Assembly: GCA_012934845.2 (NCBI GenBank)
Contig: WNNJ02001570.1
Location: forward strand, 306,077 to 370,076
Direction of reading: 5' to 3'
DNA length: 64,000 nt
DNA from: Pomphorhynchus laevis
Lineage: Eukaryota > Acanthocephala > Palaeacanthocephala > Echinorhynchida > Pomphorhynchidae
Positions 10,416-21,739 of the stretch are shown in pieces. Position 1 is the first letter of the stretch. Each line of letters opens with the position of its first letter. Position numbers and translations under genes: made by a program. The notes beneath the pieces are model-generated. The model had not been told where the DNA came from, searched no databases, and saw only the letters and a program-made list of their open reading frames with translations.

Positions 10416-11535
10416 TTGTGCTCAATAAATAAACTTGATATCTCTCAGTCGACTCAGACCGCTGTTATACATGGAACATCAACAAACGACAACATATCTT
10501 CCAATCTATCGTCGTCAACCGTTTGCTTACTAACTCCTTCGTCATCTATGAAACCCGTTCTTGAAACTTCTCTCACACACACTCATCCTTTAACTACGGA
10601 TAAAACTTCCCATAATCTTCATCTTCCTAACAATGCAAACAGTAACGGCCTTCATCTCGTACCTCATTTTTCCTATTCATCCCCACATCTAAATACATCT
10701 CATACTTCTTTCTTCTCTTCACGTACTCCTTACTCTACCTCTACCGTATCACTTCTCAATAATTTACATACTTCTGTCAAAATTATCTCCAGTAACATCT
10801 CCGTTCAACCTATTCAACAATCCACTTCTGTCACACATGCTCCAACCGTATCACCTATCAATAATTTACATCCTTCCGTCAAAATCATCTCCAGTAACAT
10901 CTCCGATCAACCGATTCAACACTCCACTCCTGTCACACATGCTCCAAACTATCTTAAATCTTCACTTAGCACCCCTGTCATTCCCACGTTTATCTGCTCT
11001 TCTGCCTCTACTGCTACCAGGTCTTTCCGTCCACCACTACGTAATCGTTTTCCTTCGCGCGATCGATGCATTATCATATCTAATTTAAAGGTTTCCGAAT
11101 CTGATTCTCCTCAATGTCGCCTCGATGATGATGTATCTGCTTTCAGGTCTATCCTAGCAACCATTCTTCCTGATAATAATCCATCCCTCTTCAATAATAT
11201 CGCTCCTGTATCTTTGATCCGTTTAAACAAATCCACTAAATCCAATCATCTCAGTCCTCCACTCCTAAAAATCGTTTTCCGAGATAGTTCACATGCATCA
11301 TGGTACTTTCCCAACGTTTTAAACTTCTTACCACTTCGTCTACTTGTCGTATCTTTCCTGACCGCTCCCCTTCTGATATTGCCCAGCTCAATTTAGCTCA
11401 CATTGAGAAACATCAACATGAAACAAACGGCGAGTCATCCTTATCTATACGTCAAATCAATGGAAATTTTCACGTTGTACACACAAGGCCAAAAATTCGA
11501 TGGCGTCCCATCTCTCCCCCTTGTCTTCTTCGCTA
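10416..11535 (+). pseudogene. LINE C ORF1
   Basis: A Ser/Thr/Pro-rich N-terminal half (to about residue 200) is followed by a globular part with CIIISNLKVSESDS and LLKIVFRDSSHASW, suggestive of the RRM-like RNA-binding fold common in ORF1 proteins. A frameshift near 11300 moves the frame to one ending near 11535 (SDIAQLNLAHIEKHQ). ORF1 binds element RNA in such LINEs; the fold call is inference. Its end overlaps the ORF2 start at 11500. Confidence 0.7.
10747..10950 (+). repeat. 102-bp in-frame tandem duplication in LINE C ORF1
   Basis: Two copies, offset by 102 bases (GTATCACTTCTCAATAATTT at about 10747 and a close copy at about 10849), encode a repeated 34-residue segment containing NNLHxSVKIISSNIS. 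The frame is kept. Confidence 0.85.
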
Positions 11536-14399
11536 GTCGATCTCGCTCCTAAGCATACTTTTCGTCTTAGTCTATTCAACACTCGCTCCATTCTTCATAA
11601 AGCTGATATGCTCCTTGATATATTCGATCAATTATCTATCGATATTTTCTGCATTACCGAATCCTGGCATTGTGACTCCGACGATCTTGCTATTCGTCGT
11701 CTATGTCGCTCTGGTTGTTCTTTAGTTGAATCAGCTCGTCCAATTGCCTCTCATACATCTACTGCTTTTAACCATGGCGGTATAGTTGCCATTGCTCGTC
11801 ACCCAATGTCTTTACGTAAAATTAACGTTAACATCCGTTACACCTCGTTCGAATTACTCATATGCAGATTATCAACTCCTTTCCCTCTGGAACTTGTGAT
11901 TGTATACCGTCCAGGTTCAGTTGCCCCCTCACGTATCTTCTTTAACGACCTTGCAGATCTTATGTCTCACTGTTCATTGTCTTATACTCCTTCTTTTGTT
12001 CTCGGTGACTTTAACATTCGTCTTGATCGCCCGGCTGACTCTGACTCTATCACTTTAACTAATCTTTTTTCTGATTTTAACTATAAATTACTTTCAACAA
12101 GCCCAACTCATATTCTCGGCGGTGCTCTCGACATCATTGCTGTCCCTATCTGCTTCAATGACTATACTTCCTTGTCAATTACTGATCCTGGTTTGTCCGA
12201 TCATTTCCTTGTCACTCTTACTCTTACTCGTCCCCATCCTCCATCTCTGCCTCAACCATTATCCACACCAAGTCGACCCTGGAAACTTCTCGATATCCCT
12301 ATTCTCTGCACAGCCTTACTCAATTCTTCACTCTTTTCACTTCCTCTTAACTATCTCTCTCCCGATGATCTCTGCATTCTGTTTGATTCTGAACTTATGT
12401 CTATTATCAATAAACTTCTGCCTAGTCGACTCCGACGCTCTCAGCGCTTGCGCCATACTCCATGGTTCGATTCTGACTGTAGTCTTTCTAAGCGTCGACT
12501 CCATCACTCTTTTCGTGAGTATAATCGCTTTCTTAAACGTTCTCCCAACTCACTCACTCCAAATCTCCGTGATTCCTACTTTTCTCTACGCCATTCACAT
12601 CTCATTCTTATACGTACTAAACGTACTATCTTTTGGCGAAATCAACTCGAGTCATCTTCCAACTCTAAATCTCATTGGAAAATCTTAAACTCAATTCTTT
12701 CACGATCATCTACTTCTTGTAATATAAATCCTGATGAATTTTCTTCTTATCTACAAACTAAGCTATCTAATTTACTTTCCCTACTACCCGTAGCCCCCTT
12801 GTACCCACTCTTCTCTTTAAATACTTCCCTCCCAGAACTATTCCACCTTCTTCCCGTTTCGTCTGATGAAGTTTCTTCGGTTCTGCTGTCATTACCTAAT
12901 AAAACCTCTCCTTCTGACCCAATTCCAACTCACTTGCTTAAAAATATCTGCTCCTCTATCTCACCCTTCCTAACCACATTGTTCAACTCGTCCATCCGTA
13001 GCCGTACATTTCCTTCCATCTGGAAATGCGCCACTGTTCGTCCTCTCATCAAAAAGCAATCTCTCGACTCCTCACTACCATCTTCGTACCGTCCAATCTC
13101 ACTTCTCCCAACCCTCTCTAAACTCCTTGAGCGTCTCGTTCTCAAGCAAGTTAATACATATCTCTTTTCCTCTAACTTGTTTCCTCCTTCCAAGCCGCTT
13201 TTCGCTCTAATCACTCTACTGAAATTGCCTGTCTTAAAGTTTATAATGACTTCCTCATCTCGCGCGATTATAAATTTTGTAGTGTCATAGTTTCTCTTGA
13301 TCTATCGTCTGCTTTTGACATCGTTGATCACTCGATTCTTCTACATCGCCTTCGTCATGATTATGGCTTCTCTTTACCCATTGTATCATTGTTTTCTTCA
13401 TATCTGTCAAACCGTACATTTCGCGCATATTCTAACTCTTCTCTCTCCCATCCTTCGTCCATTCCGTCCGGTGTTCCACAAGGCTCCGTATTAGGCCCTA
13501 TGCTTTTCTCTCTTCTTCTCGGTGACTTGTCTTCGATTTCTCATAAATTTAACTTCCATGTTATGCAATATGCTGATGACATTCTCATATATGCTCACGC
13601 ACCTGCTTATCGTATTCATGATCTTAGTGTTTCTGTTTCCAGCTGTCTTGTCTCAATTTCCAACCATCTTTCTTCCCTTCGCCTTTCTCTGAATCCTGAT
13701 AAATCTAAAATTATGTGGATCCTACCTCGAAGCTTCGGCGTAGAACCTCCTTCCGTATCACTAAATTCTACAATTCTTCCTATCGTTGATAATCTCGTTT
13801 TCCTAGGCTTTCATTTCGACAACCGACTTTCACTTAAACCTTTCGTTAGTGATAAAGTACGCTCATCTACCTTGATACTCCGCAATCTCCGTCAAGTTCG
13901 TAGATTGATCGATTTCCCTTCTTGTATGACTCTCATATCTTCTCTTCTTTTCTCAAGACTTGATTACTGTCTTAGTCTATTTTCCAACTCACCTAAATCC
14001 ACTCTTCTTCCTTTACAACGCATCATCAACGCTGCCGTTCGAGTTCTCCTCCGTCTTCGTCGTTTTGATCATACATCCCACTATCTTGTTTCTCTTGATT
14101 GGCCTACCATTTATTGTCGTGTTCAAATTCGTCTTCTTATCATTGTTTTTCGCCTTATAACTTCTCATATCCCTTTATTTCTCAACCTTCCTTTTCTCGA
14201 CAATTCTCGTACTGTGTATTGTGCTCTGCGTTCCCGAAATTGCCTTCTTTTACATGTCCCAATCTACTCTACCTCTTTTGGCTTCCGCTCCTTCGTTGTG
14301 GCTGCTCCTCTCTTGTGGAATCAACTGCCTATTCATATCCGCCAATCAACATCTATGCCGTACTTCAAACGCCAAATCCAATTTTATTTCAACAATTAA
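11500..14399 (+). pseudogene. LINE C ORF2 (APE + RT), one frameshift
   Basis: The APE domain shows FNTRSILHKAD, ITESWH, YRPG, LGDFNIRLD and LSDHFLV. Pre-RT and RT follow: NKTSPSDPIP, SYRPISLLPTLSKLLERLV, SLDLSSAFDIVDH (A), GVPQGSVLGPMLFS (B) and QYADDILIY (C). The conserved C-terminus has LDWPTIYCRVQ, AAPLLWNQLP and FKRQIQFYF. The frame shifts once near 13190 (frames 11500-13290 and about 13192-14399). Motif style is that of the L2/CR1 group. Otherwise the protein looks complete. Confidence 0.9.
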
Positions 14400-14504
14400 C
14401 TAATTACCTGTGACCTATGCTGTTCTTTTTTTGTTTGTTAGTGGTCATGTAAGCGTGCATTTTGCACGCATTTGCCACGTTAAATAAATTATTGTATTAT
14501 TATT

Positions 14505-15830
14505 TGGTAAATCACTACGACAAAATCTAAGGTGGACACATTTAGTAATGTAAATCATGATTCCGGTCAGTTCGCTCCACCTATTAACCATATTTGTCAT
14601 CGTGTAAGTGTTGCATATTGGCATAGCATGTAATGACATTCCATATTTTAAGATCATCCGCGAATGCTAATTTTTTACATTTTAGAGAGCGTAGCAAACT
14701 ATTCAGAAATATGACGAATAATAAAGTACCCAACACCGATCCCTGAGGAACACCCATTGATAAATTTGACGGTCTAGATAGACAATTTCCAACTCGAACT
14801 CTGAAAGAACGATCAGATAGGAAAGCGTGAATCCATCGAATAATAGGAATTTCAATTCCGTAATCTGCAAGAGCCTCAATCAACATATTGTGGGGAACCC
14901 TATCAAAGGCCCGACTCAAGTCGAAATACACGACATCAACTGCATTACCCTGCGCAACTGCATCAACCCATGCTTCGCGTGCACATAAAAGATTAGACAT
15001 GCAAGAACGTCCAGGACGAAAACCATGTTGCGAATTATCTAACAAGTTCGATGATTCAAGATAGAATAGTAATCGCGATACAATATGAGCTCTAACATCT
15101 TACATACGACACTTGTAAGGCTTATTGCTCTATAATTTTCAGGATTGTGACGATCTCCTTTTTTGTGGACTGGCACTACAGTGGCGATTTTCCAATCTAA
15201 CGGTAGAATTGACTTAGCTAGTGATAGTTGAAACAAATAAGCTAACGGTGAAGCAATAAATGTTGATAATATCTTTAGTATCTGGGGATGTAATCCATCC
15301 GGACCTGGTGATGAATGTCGTAAAGAATTTAACTCACTATAAACCTCCTCGGTAGTAACATCAAAATAACTTCGTGAATGGCTTACACGAGATTGCTGGT
15401 TAATTTCTGTGTTATTAGTTACGAGTTGAAAAGTCGACGCAAACGTGTCGGCTACATCTTGAGGCGATGTGATAAAGTTATCATTAATACGAAGAGACGA
15501 AATCGCAGGAAATTGAAGATTTTAGTTTCGACTTCGTCGATAATATTATTTGAAATCCCTGAGAAGTGAAAAAGCGATACACAATGATCACTAACTCCTA
15601 TGGGTGCTTCATGCATAATGTCACGCACATCTGTTAATGATTTAGATAAAATTAAATCCAACAAAGAACTTTGATCATTCATAATCCTAGTTGGTGCTGA
15701 TACATGCTGAACAAGAAGTAGGCTATCTAACAGAAAATTCCACAAGTCACGATCTAGTTTACTAGAAGATGTTATTCCTGAATGAGGATCATCCATATTG
15801 ATGCTGGATATGGTATTTTGTATTACAATA
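14505..15830 (-). pseudogene. LINE D ORF2, N-terminal half
   Basis: Reading from 15830 downward: APE C-terminus (MDDPHSGITSS, LLDLILS, GVSDHC), RT entry (SSPGPDGLHP), VPVHKKGDRHNPENYRAIS, GFRPGRSCMSN, VYFDLSRAFDRVPH (A), GVPQGSVLGTLLF (B) and FADDLKIW (C). Frameshifts lie near 15450, 15045 and 14595. The 3' side ends where LINE C is inserted. Confidence 0.85.
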
Positions 15831-15887
15831 ACTGTCTATTATACAACTTAGCCTATCAAAGAGGATTGAGCGAAACGATTGAACTTA

Positions 15888-15939
15888 GCCCACTAGACGA
15901 TTGAGCGATCACAAATGATCGCTCAATCGTCTAGTGGGC
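15888..15939. repeat. Perfect 24-bp inverted repeat, 4-bp loop
   Basis: Arms 15888-15911 and 15916-15939 are exact reverse complements (CCACTAGACGATTGAGCG core) with loop CAAA. It sits between the truncated 5' end of LINE D and the REL copy E. A cDNA snap-back is the simplest explanation. Confidence 0.9.
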
Positions 15940-15956
15940 CCATTTGCGGGCACCCA

Positions 15957-17285
15957 TCATTTGTATATATACAATTGTTGCAATTGGCAAAGTTCGCCAC
16001 CTTCTTCGTCGCGCCATCTGATTGTTTTACCGAGTTCACCACAAGTATCCACGGCTGTTCGGGCGCTTTGGTTCGCGAATTGTTTGATTTTTGATTGTGA
16101 TCGCGCGCTTCTGAGGCATGCGGAGGCCGATCGGGCTATTATGAATGAGATGCGACGCTTTAAGTGTGTCACGGCATGCGCGTATTCAATAATACCCCTT
16201 TGCGCTTTTGCCGTTGCTATCCGCTTTATCAAGGCTTGCGACTCCTTTCCCATACCACCTGACGAAGAAAATATCAGCGAAATGAATTTACCGTGCTCTA
16301 CTTTCGTCACCCTTTCTAGATATTTGGCATTTTTTCGCGACACATTGTAGTCAAATGCTGGATCGACTGGCCGGCTGACGTACGACTGAGCAAAAATATT
16401 AAATACGTTGACGTCGAAGAACGTCCGCTCGAATCGCTCGTTTCCTAAGCCTAGGCAGGATATATCAAGTCGGGCACCATAATCACGACATGTTGTTGCC
16501 GTGTCGAGATGTAAGTTGTCTGGAACAGGTTGCAGCACTGGTTCAACCTCAACGTCACGACCGATTGACGCCAATTCCCTGGCAATTTCGTCCCGAACGG
16601 AGTCATGCCGAATAGATGGCAATCCACCTTTTGGACATGAAAGTCCGTGCCCCAGCGACAGTTGTTCGCCACATGGGCATGCTCTGCCGATAATGTCTGA
16701 CGGGGTTTGTCCATAGCGTGCTGAGATGGCGTCTCTGAACTCCCTTGGAGACAAGTAGAATTTTTCAGTTTTTAAGGGCAGGGCGCTTAGCCACGATGAT
16801 GCGCCTTCTCTTCGAGCATGTTTGGTTGTGGTCTGGGCAACTATATCCATTTTTAGAAGGACATCTGACAACCGTTTGTTTTGTATTTTATCACGACATG
16901 TCGCTTGCTGTTTAATTTGTTTTGATTGTATGTCGCGCAAAGCCTGTCCGGTAATTCCCAACTCGTAGGTGTTGCTAATTGATTGTGAGAGGTCGTAGTT
17001 TGAACGAGCGGTTAGGAAGGGGTCGTGAACTCCTAGACCGCCCATACCTAGAGGGGATGTCACGATGGTTTCTCATCCATTTTCGATTGGCAATCCTGTT
17101 ATGATGCTCAGGAGCTCTTTATTCAATGCTCGGATATGCCATTTAAAAGAGCATTGTCGCACTTTATTGTTCTTGTGGTATAAATCCACTTTGCTTGTAT
17201 GGCGTGTGTTAGTCCTGCATAGGCTACGTGTGGGTCGATTTTTGCGACCTCGCCTAGACGACTTAGTAATGTTGACCATGCATCC
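15957..17285 (-). pseudogene. REL retrotransposon copy E
   Basis: A minus-strand copy holds the RT thumb (IDPHVAYAGLTHAIQ..KW), GMGGLGVHDPF, GASSWLSALPL, knuckle CPCG...LGHGLSC, SIRHDSVRD, ARLDISC, RFERTFFDVNVFN and KNAKYLERV. One frameshift lies near 17130 and one TGA near 17075. The RT active site is missing (5' truncation). Past the family's usual end the frame reads into junction sequence. Confidence 0.83.
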
Positions 17286-17289
17286 ACAC

Positions 17290-18938
17290 GTTTTTACGAC
17301 CACCCTTCTAATCTATCTGTCGGAGGCGAATTCGTTAAATCACAAGAAGGATTTACACAAGGTGACGTCCTAGCCATGCCCGCATTTGCGATCGCCACAC
17401 TGCCAATAATACATCACATTTCCACAAAGTTCCCTCAAGTTCGGCAACTTTGGTACGCCGATGACGGCAACTTGATTGGTTCTCCTATCCAAATCAGAGC
17501 TGCATACGATCTACTGTGTAAAATTGGCCCAGCGTTTGGATTTCACGTAAATCCCCAGAAATGTTCAATATTTACGCCAACAATGGAAGAAGCTAACACA
17601 TGCCAACAATTTAACGGAACAAATGTAGAAGTCCGAACGGACGGAATTGTGATACTAGGCGCACCCATTGGAGTAGACAAATACGTATACGAGGTCGTAG
17701 AATCAAAAGTAGACAAGTTTTGCAACTTGGTCGAACGATTAGCCGATGTGGGAATTTTAGATCTGCAGATAGCATATGCCTGTTTCACTAAAGCGTTACA
17801 GCACAAGTGGTTTCACACGCAAAGAACAACTCAATGCTCATCAGATTGGTTTGCCCCGTTGCGGGAATCCATCAGATCCTCCTCGGACAACATATTCGGC
17901 CTCGATGATTCGGATGGATCGCTATGGCCTCTCATCTCTTTACCCCTACATTGTGGTGGCCTCGGCATCATCGATCCATATATGAGTGCTGGCGTTGAAT
18001 GTGAAAATTCTGGACATCTATGTGAACCTTATTTAAATGGATTACAAGGAATGGAACTTAAACTAGAGCAAGATTTCCGAGCCAACGAAGTTCACAGGCG
18101 GAAGAAAACACAATACAAGGCCTCTTTGCTAGCCCAACTTCCTACATATGATATCATAAAGAGACGGATTATTCAACACACAATGATAAAAGGCGCATCT
18201 TCCTGGCTTTCTGCGTTCCCCACAAGAGAGTCACAAACTCGAATAGACAATACAACATTTCGTGATGCTGTTGCCGCACGGTACAACACTCTAACCAAAG
18301 ATGCCCCCTCCCTTTGCCCATGTGGTTCGTCGACCTCACTGGCACATTGCCTTTCCTGCCCCAATGGCGGTCATCCGTCGATAAGACACGACGCAACCCG
18401 CGATATTCTCGCAAAATCGCTCACCCAAATATGTGACGGCGTTGAAATCGAACCGCTACTCAGATCAGTGGATCCAAGCATTCACTTTGAGAGAAGATCA
18501 ACGACGACTGATCGTGAAGCACGACTGGATATATCTTGCCGTGGTTTCTATGGTGGACGCTCGGAGCGAGCTTTCTTCGACATTTGCGTTTTTAACGTGT
18601 TCGCTCCGTCAAATCTTACCAGGGAAACCACACCAAGCTTCGAGTATCACGAACAACGGAAATGCTCGAAATACCAAGAACGGGTGGATATTATAGAACG
18701 CGCAAATTTCGCCCCTATTGTATATTCAAGTTTAGGAGGTGAGAGCAAATCGGCATCTACAATGATAAAAAGATTATCCAGAAAACTGGCCGTCAAGAAG
18801 GAATCTATCTACGCACAAGAATTGACTCGGATACGGGAGAAGATAAGCCTGCAACATGCAAGATGCATTTCAATGTGCATTCGCGGTCCCAGATCAGCAA
18901 GAAACCGACCTGCGAACTATCACACTGTAGAGTGGTGA
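17290..18938 (+). CDS. REL retrotransposon copy F, open frame
   Basis: About 548 open codons start just before RT motif B (SQEGFTQGDVLAM, about 17344) and include motif C (WYADDGNLIG), a GxPIGVDKYV palm end, thumb (HCGGLGIIDPY), GASSWLSAFPTRE, knuckle CPCGS...LAHCLSC, SIRHDATRD, ARLDISC, RSERAFFDICVFN and KCSKYQERV. The catalytic RT Asp pair and REL Asp/Lys positions are present; motifs 0 to A are lost. No internal stop is seen. Confidence 0.87.
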
Positions 18939-19092
18939 TATAATTGTAATATAATTGTATTGATGATATTATTATTGTAGAGATAATGTCGTTGGAAATA
19001 AATAAACATTTTGTTGTTAAAAAAAAAATTATTTTAAATGACTTTTCTAGTTTGTAGAACATTTTATTTCTTTTAAAAATTTTTTTTAAACC
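18939..19092 (+). other. 3' UTR and tail of copy F
   Basis: AT-rich, with AATAAATAAA near 18998 and an A-run followed by ATTATTTTAAATG. Nothing else recognised. Confidence 0.5.
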
Positions 19093-20610
19093 GAAATTAC
19101 TTTTCGAAACAACAATCTAATATTGATTATAGATAATGAAATAATAGAGTCGAAAGAAGGATTCACACAAGGTGATCCGATTGCTATGATCGCTTTTGCG
19201 GCAGCCACGATACCGCTGATAACAAAATTGAATTCGTTATGTCCAACAATAACGCAAAAATGGTATGCGGATGATGTATCGTGTGTTGGCACCGAAAGAG
19301 AATTGCTATTGTTTTTCAACCACATAAAGAAACTCGGTCCAGTATATGGCTTTTTCGTAAATGAATCAAAATGCAAATTACTAATAAATCCAAAAAATAA
19401 TACAAATTGAAAAAGATTTCGAGATCTTGGGGTAAACATAACAAAACATGGGTTAGAATTTCTTGGCTGTCCAATTGGTTTTCTAAACTTTGAAACGAAT
19501 TGGGTTCAGCAAAAGATTGACGAATGGCTCTCCTTATTAGTTCGGCTTAAATCAGTAGCACAGAGTGAGAGGCATCTAGCATATTCTGCATTCATATTCG
19601 GACTACAATATAAATGGAGCTATATTCTAAGAACATGCGAATGTCAAACCGAATGGTTCGAAAAGCTGGTTACGATTATTCAGCACGAACTACTGCCTCA
19701 AATTCTAGGCAAAGAGGATATTGATCACACATGGTTTAATGTCTTGTGCCTTAAAGTAGCCAACGGAGGCCTAGGAATAATAAATCCTCAAAAAATAGCT
19801 AAAATGGAATGGTCAAGATCAGCAAAAATGTGCAACCTTCTGGATATGAATATAAGAGGATCAACTCTTTACGAAAAGCAAAGAGAAATGGCTCGGATGA
19901 TAACAACAGAAAAATCTGATTTAGAACAGGGTGAATTAACCAACATAATGTCAGAATTAGATCAAAAATCGAAAACCGCGGTAGAGCACGCCTCCATTAA
20001 AGGGTCTTCCTCTTGGCTCTCTGCTCGAGTAAGCGATGACAGACGATTTTATTTAAATAATTTTGAAATACAAGCGGGAATGGCATGTAGATATGGATGG
20101 GACTTGCGCTGTACATCAACATCATGTGTATGCAGAGAAGTTAAATCGACAGCTCACTTACTGTCGTGCAAATGGAAAGGACGGACCATAGTACGACATA
20201 ATATAATCAGAGATATCTTGATTGACGAAGCCAGTAAAGTATTACGGAATGTAGAATCAGAACCGATGCTCTCAACTGTTCCAGATACATTCGAGTTTTC
20301 AAACCAAACGACAACACGAGATCTCCGATCAAGAGCCGATTTATCTTGCACTGGACTAACGCACTCACAGACTGAGCGGACATTTTTGGATGTCACAATA
20401 TTTAACCCATTTGCCCAGTCGTAAGTAAGTCGAAGTCCTACACAATCATTTGAATACAATGAAAACTGAAAAAAGAATAAATACATTGAGCGAATTATTG
20501 AAATCGAAAAAGGAACCTTTATTCTGTTCGTAATTTCCACCTCAGGCGGACTAGCAAAGAAGGCAAGTGCTTTCATCAAGAGACTAGCAACTCTTGCATC
20601 AGTGTAGTGC
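19093..20610 (+). pseudogene. REL retrotransposon copy G
   Basis: The same layout as copy F begins at RT motif B (SKEGFTQGDPIAM), with motif C KWYADDVSCVG, NGGLGIINPQK, GSSSWLSARV, knuckle CVCRE...AHLLSC, IVRHNIIRD, SRADLSC and QTERTFLDVTIF. In-frame stops are TGA 19408-19410, TAA 20422-20424 and TGA near 20467. All breaks are point changes in one frame. Confidence 0.85.
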
Positions 20611-20779
20611 TAACAAAAGCAAACGCTTGGTGTCTGAAATGAGACCTAAAAAATTATTATTAAACTACCTTTTTTTGGGCCCACTTTTTTGTGTAGTGCT
20701 AACAAAAGCAAACGCCTGGTGTCTGAAATGAGACCTAAAAATTTATTATTAAACTACCTTTTTTTGGGCCCACTTGCGG
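20602..20779 (+). repeat. Two tandem 89-bp copies of a 3' UTR
   Basis: GTGTAGTGCTAACAAAAGC begins at 20602 and again at 20691. Each unit ends in a T-run and GGGCCCACTT. Only the second continues into the GCCCACTTGCGGG motif and an AATAAA tail. Slippage or template re-use during reverse transcription is likely. Confidence 0.88.
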
Positions 20780-20837
20780 GTAACCTCGACTGTATGTCTT
20801 ACTAAAATAAATTTTTCCATTAAAAAAATTATAGAGT

Positions 20838-21461
20838 TGGCAAATGCTTTTGCGGACAAGGCGGAACATTATCACACATGTTATCTTGTAAGATTGGTGC
20901 TTCAACAATCATCAGGCATAATGCAATCAGAGACATTATCTCATATGAGCTCACAAAGGTTTGTCATGCTGTGGAAACAGAACCACGATTGAAACCATTA
21001 AATAATACTGTTGAGTTTGAGAATGAAAATACTTGCAGAGAGAATGATGCGCGTGCCGATGTTGCCTGCAACGGTTTTTTTCAATCACGGTTTGAGCGGA
21101 CGTTTATCGACGTCGTGGTATTTAATCATCTTGCTCCATCGTGTTCAAAATCTGCCAAAGCAGCATTTCAATACCATGAATCCCGAAAGCGCACCAAATA
21201 CGGAGAAAGAATAACCGCAGTAGAAAAGGGGATTTTTTACCCGCAGTTTTTTCGGTTTCCGGTAGTATGGGTCAAGATGCCGATAGAATTTTAAAAAATA
21301 TTGCTAAATTGCAAAATGTACGAACCGGCCGTGAGTACGCTGATGTTATATGTCAATTGAGAAGAAAGATTGAATTCGCCTTGGTACAGGTAGCTTCTCA
21401 AGCAATAAAGGGTAGTCGCTCCACAAGAGGCAATCCCTATCATTTGAATGAATACAAATAA
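20838..21461 (+). pseudogene. REL retrotransposon fragment H
   Basis: CCHC and REL region only: CFCGQ...SHMLSC, IIRHNAIRD, ARADVACNG, RFERTFIDVVVFN, KRTKYGERI. A frameshift near 21250 (in a run of T) moves to the frame ending ASQAIKGSRSTRG. It is closest in style to fragment d. Confidence 0.82.
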
Positions 21462-21739
21462 AGAACTAATGACAATAACTAAAACTTTTAATAAGATGTG
21501 TTGTATTTAAAAAATTTTATAGAGTTAAAATTATCCTGTTATCCCTATTAACTACTTACAAACTTTCGCTCGGGATACAAACTGTTTATATTATTGATTG
21601 GTGTACGAAAGGACACAATATACGAGTAACAATTCAAGCAATTCAATCAAGTACAAAGCGTATCTTCTAATCAAGGATAAATCATTGTGAAAGCCGAGTA
21701 AAGAAGAATAAAGAAGAATATCTTACAAAGTTGACCAAC
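21462..21739 (+). other. Tail of fragment H and 5' UTR of LINE B copy 2
   Basis: The A/T-rich tail of H ends near 21530. A stretch without a convincing frame, probably the family B 5' UTR, then leads to the ORF1 start. At 21530-21547 an 18-base match with one mismatch to the I-SceI site is present. Confidence 0.4.

Larger units (their letters stand above)
10413..14500 (+). mobile_element. L2/CR1-like LINE C, nearly complete, nested in LINE D
   Basis: A roughly 4.1-kb element has ORF1, overlapping ORF2, a short 3' UTR with a GCGTGCATTTTGCACGC hairpin (about 14453-14469), AATAAA and an ATTATTATT tail. Only two frameshifts are seen. A clear target duplication could not be identified because of the AT-rich junctions. 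Confidence 0.85.
9478..15850 (-). mobile_element. CR1-like LINE D, split by LINE C
   Basis: Two minus-strand pieces are colinear parts of one ORF2: 15830-14505 (endonuclease end to RT palm) and 10412-9720 (palm end to C-terminus). They are separated by the plus-strand element C. The protein runs from a frame ending near CRSDLPN (14505) to one starting near ICFVSVKN (10412), as expected for one interrupted reading frame. The 5' end is truncated near 15850 and the 3' end carries a TTA tail at 9478. Confidence 0.78.

Noticed and set aside
13960..14403. Hydrophobic open frames overlapping LINE C RT
   Set aside because: They are shadows of the RT frame, which has the conserved motifs.
21530..21660. 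Possible nuclear copy of mitochondrial 16S rRNA (GGATAACAG-like and GTACGAAAGGAC-like strings)
   Set aside because: The two strings lie on opposite strands and the sequence between does not follow the rRNA order.
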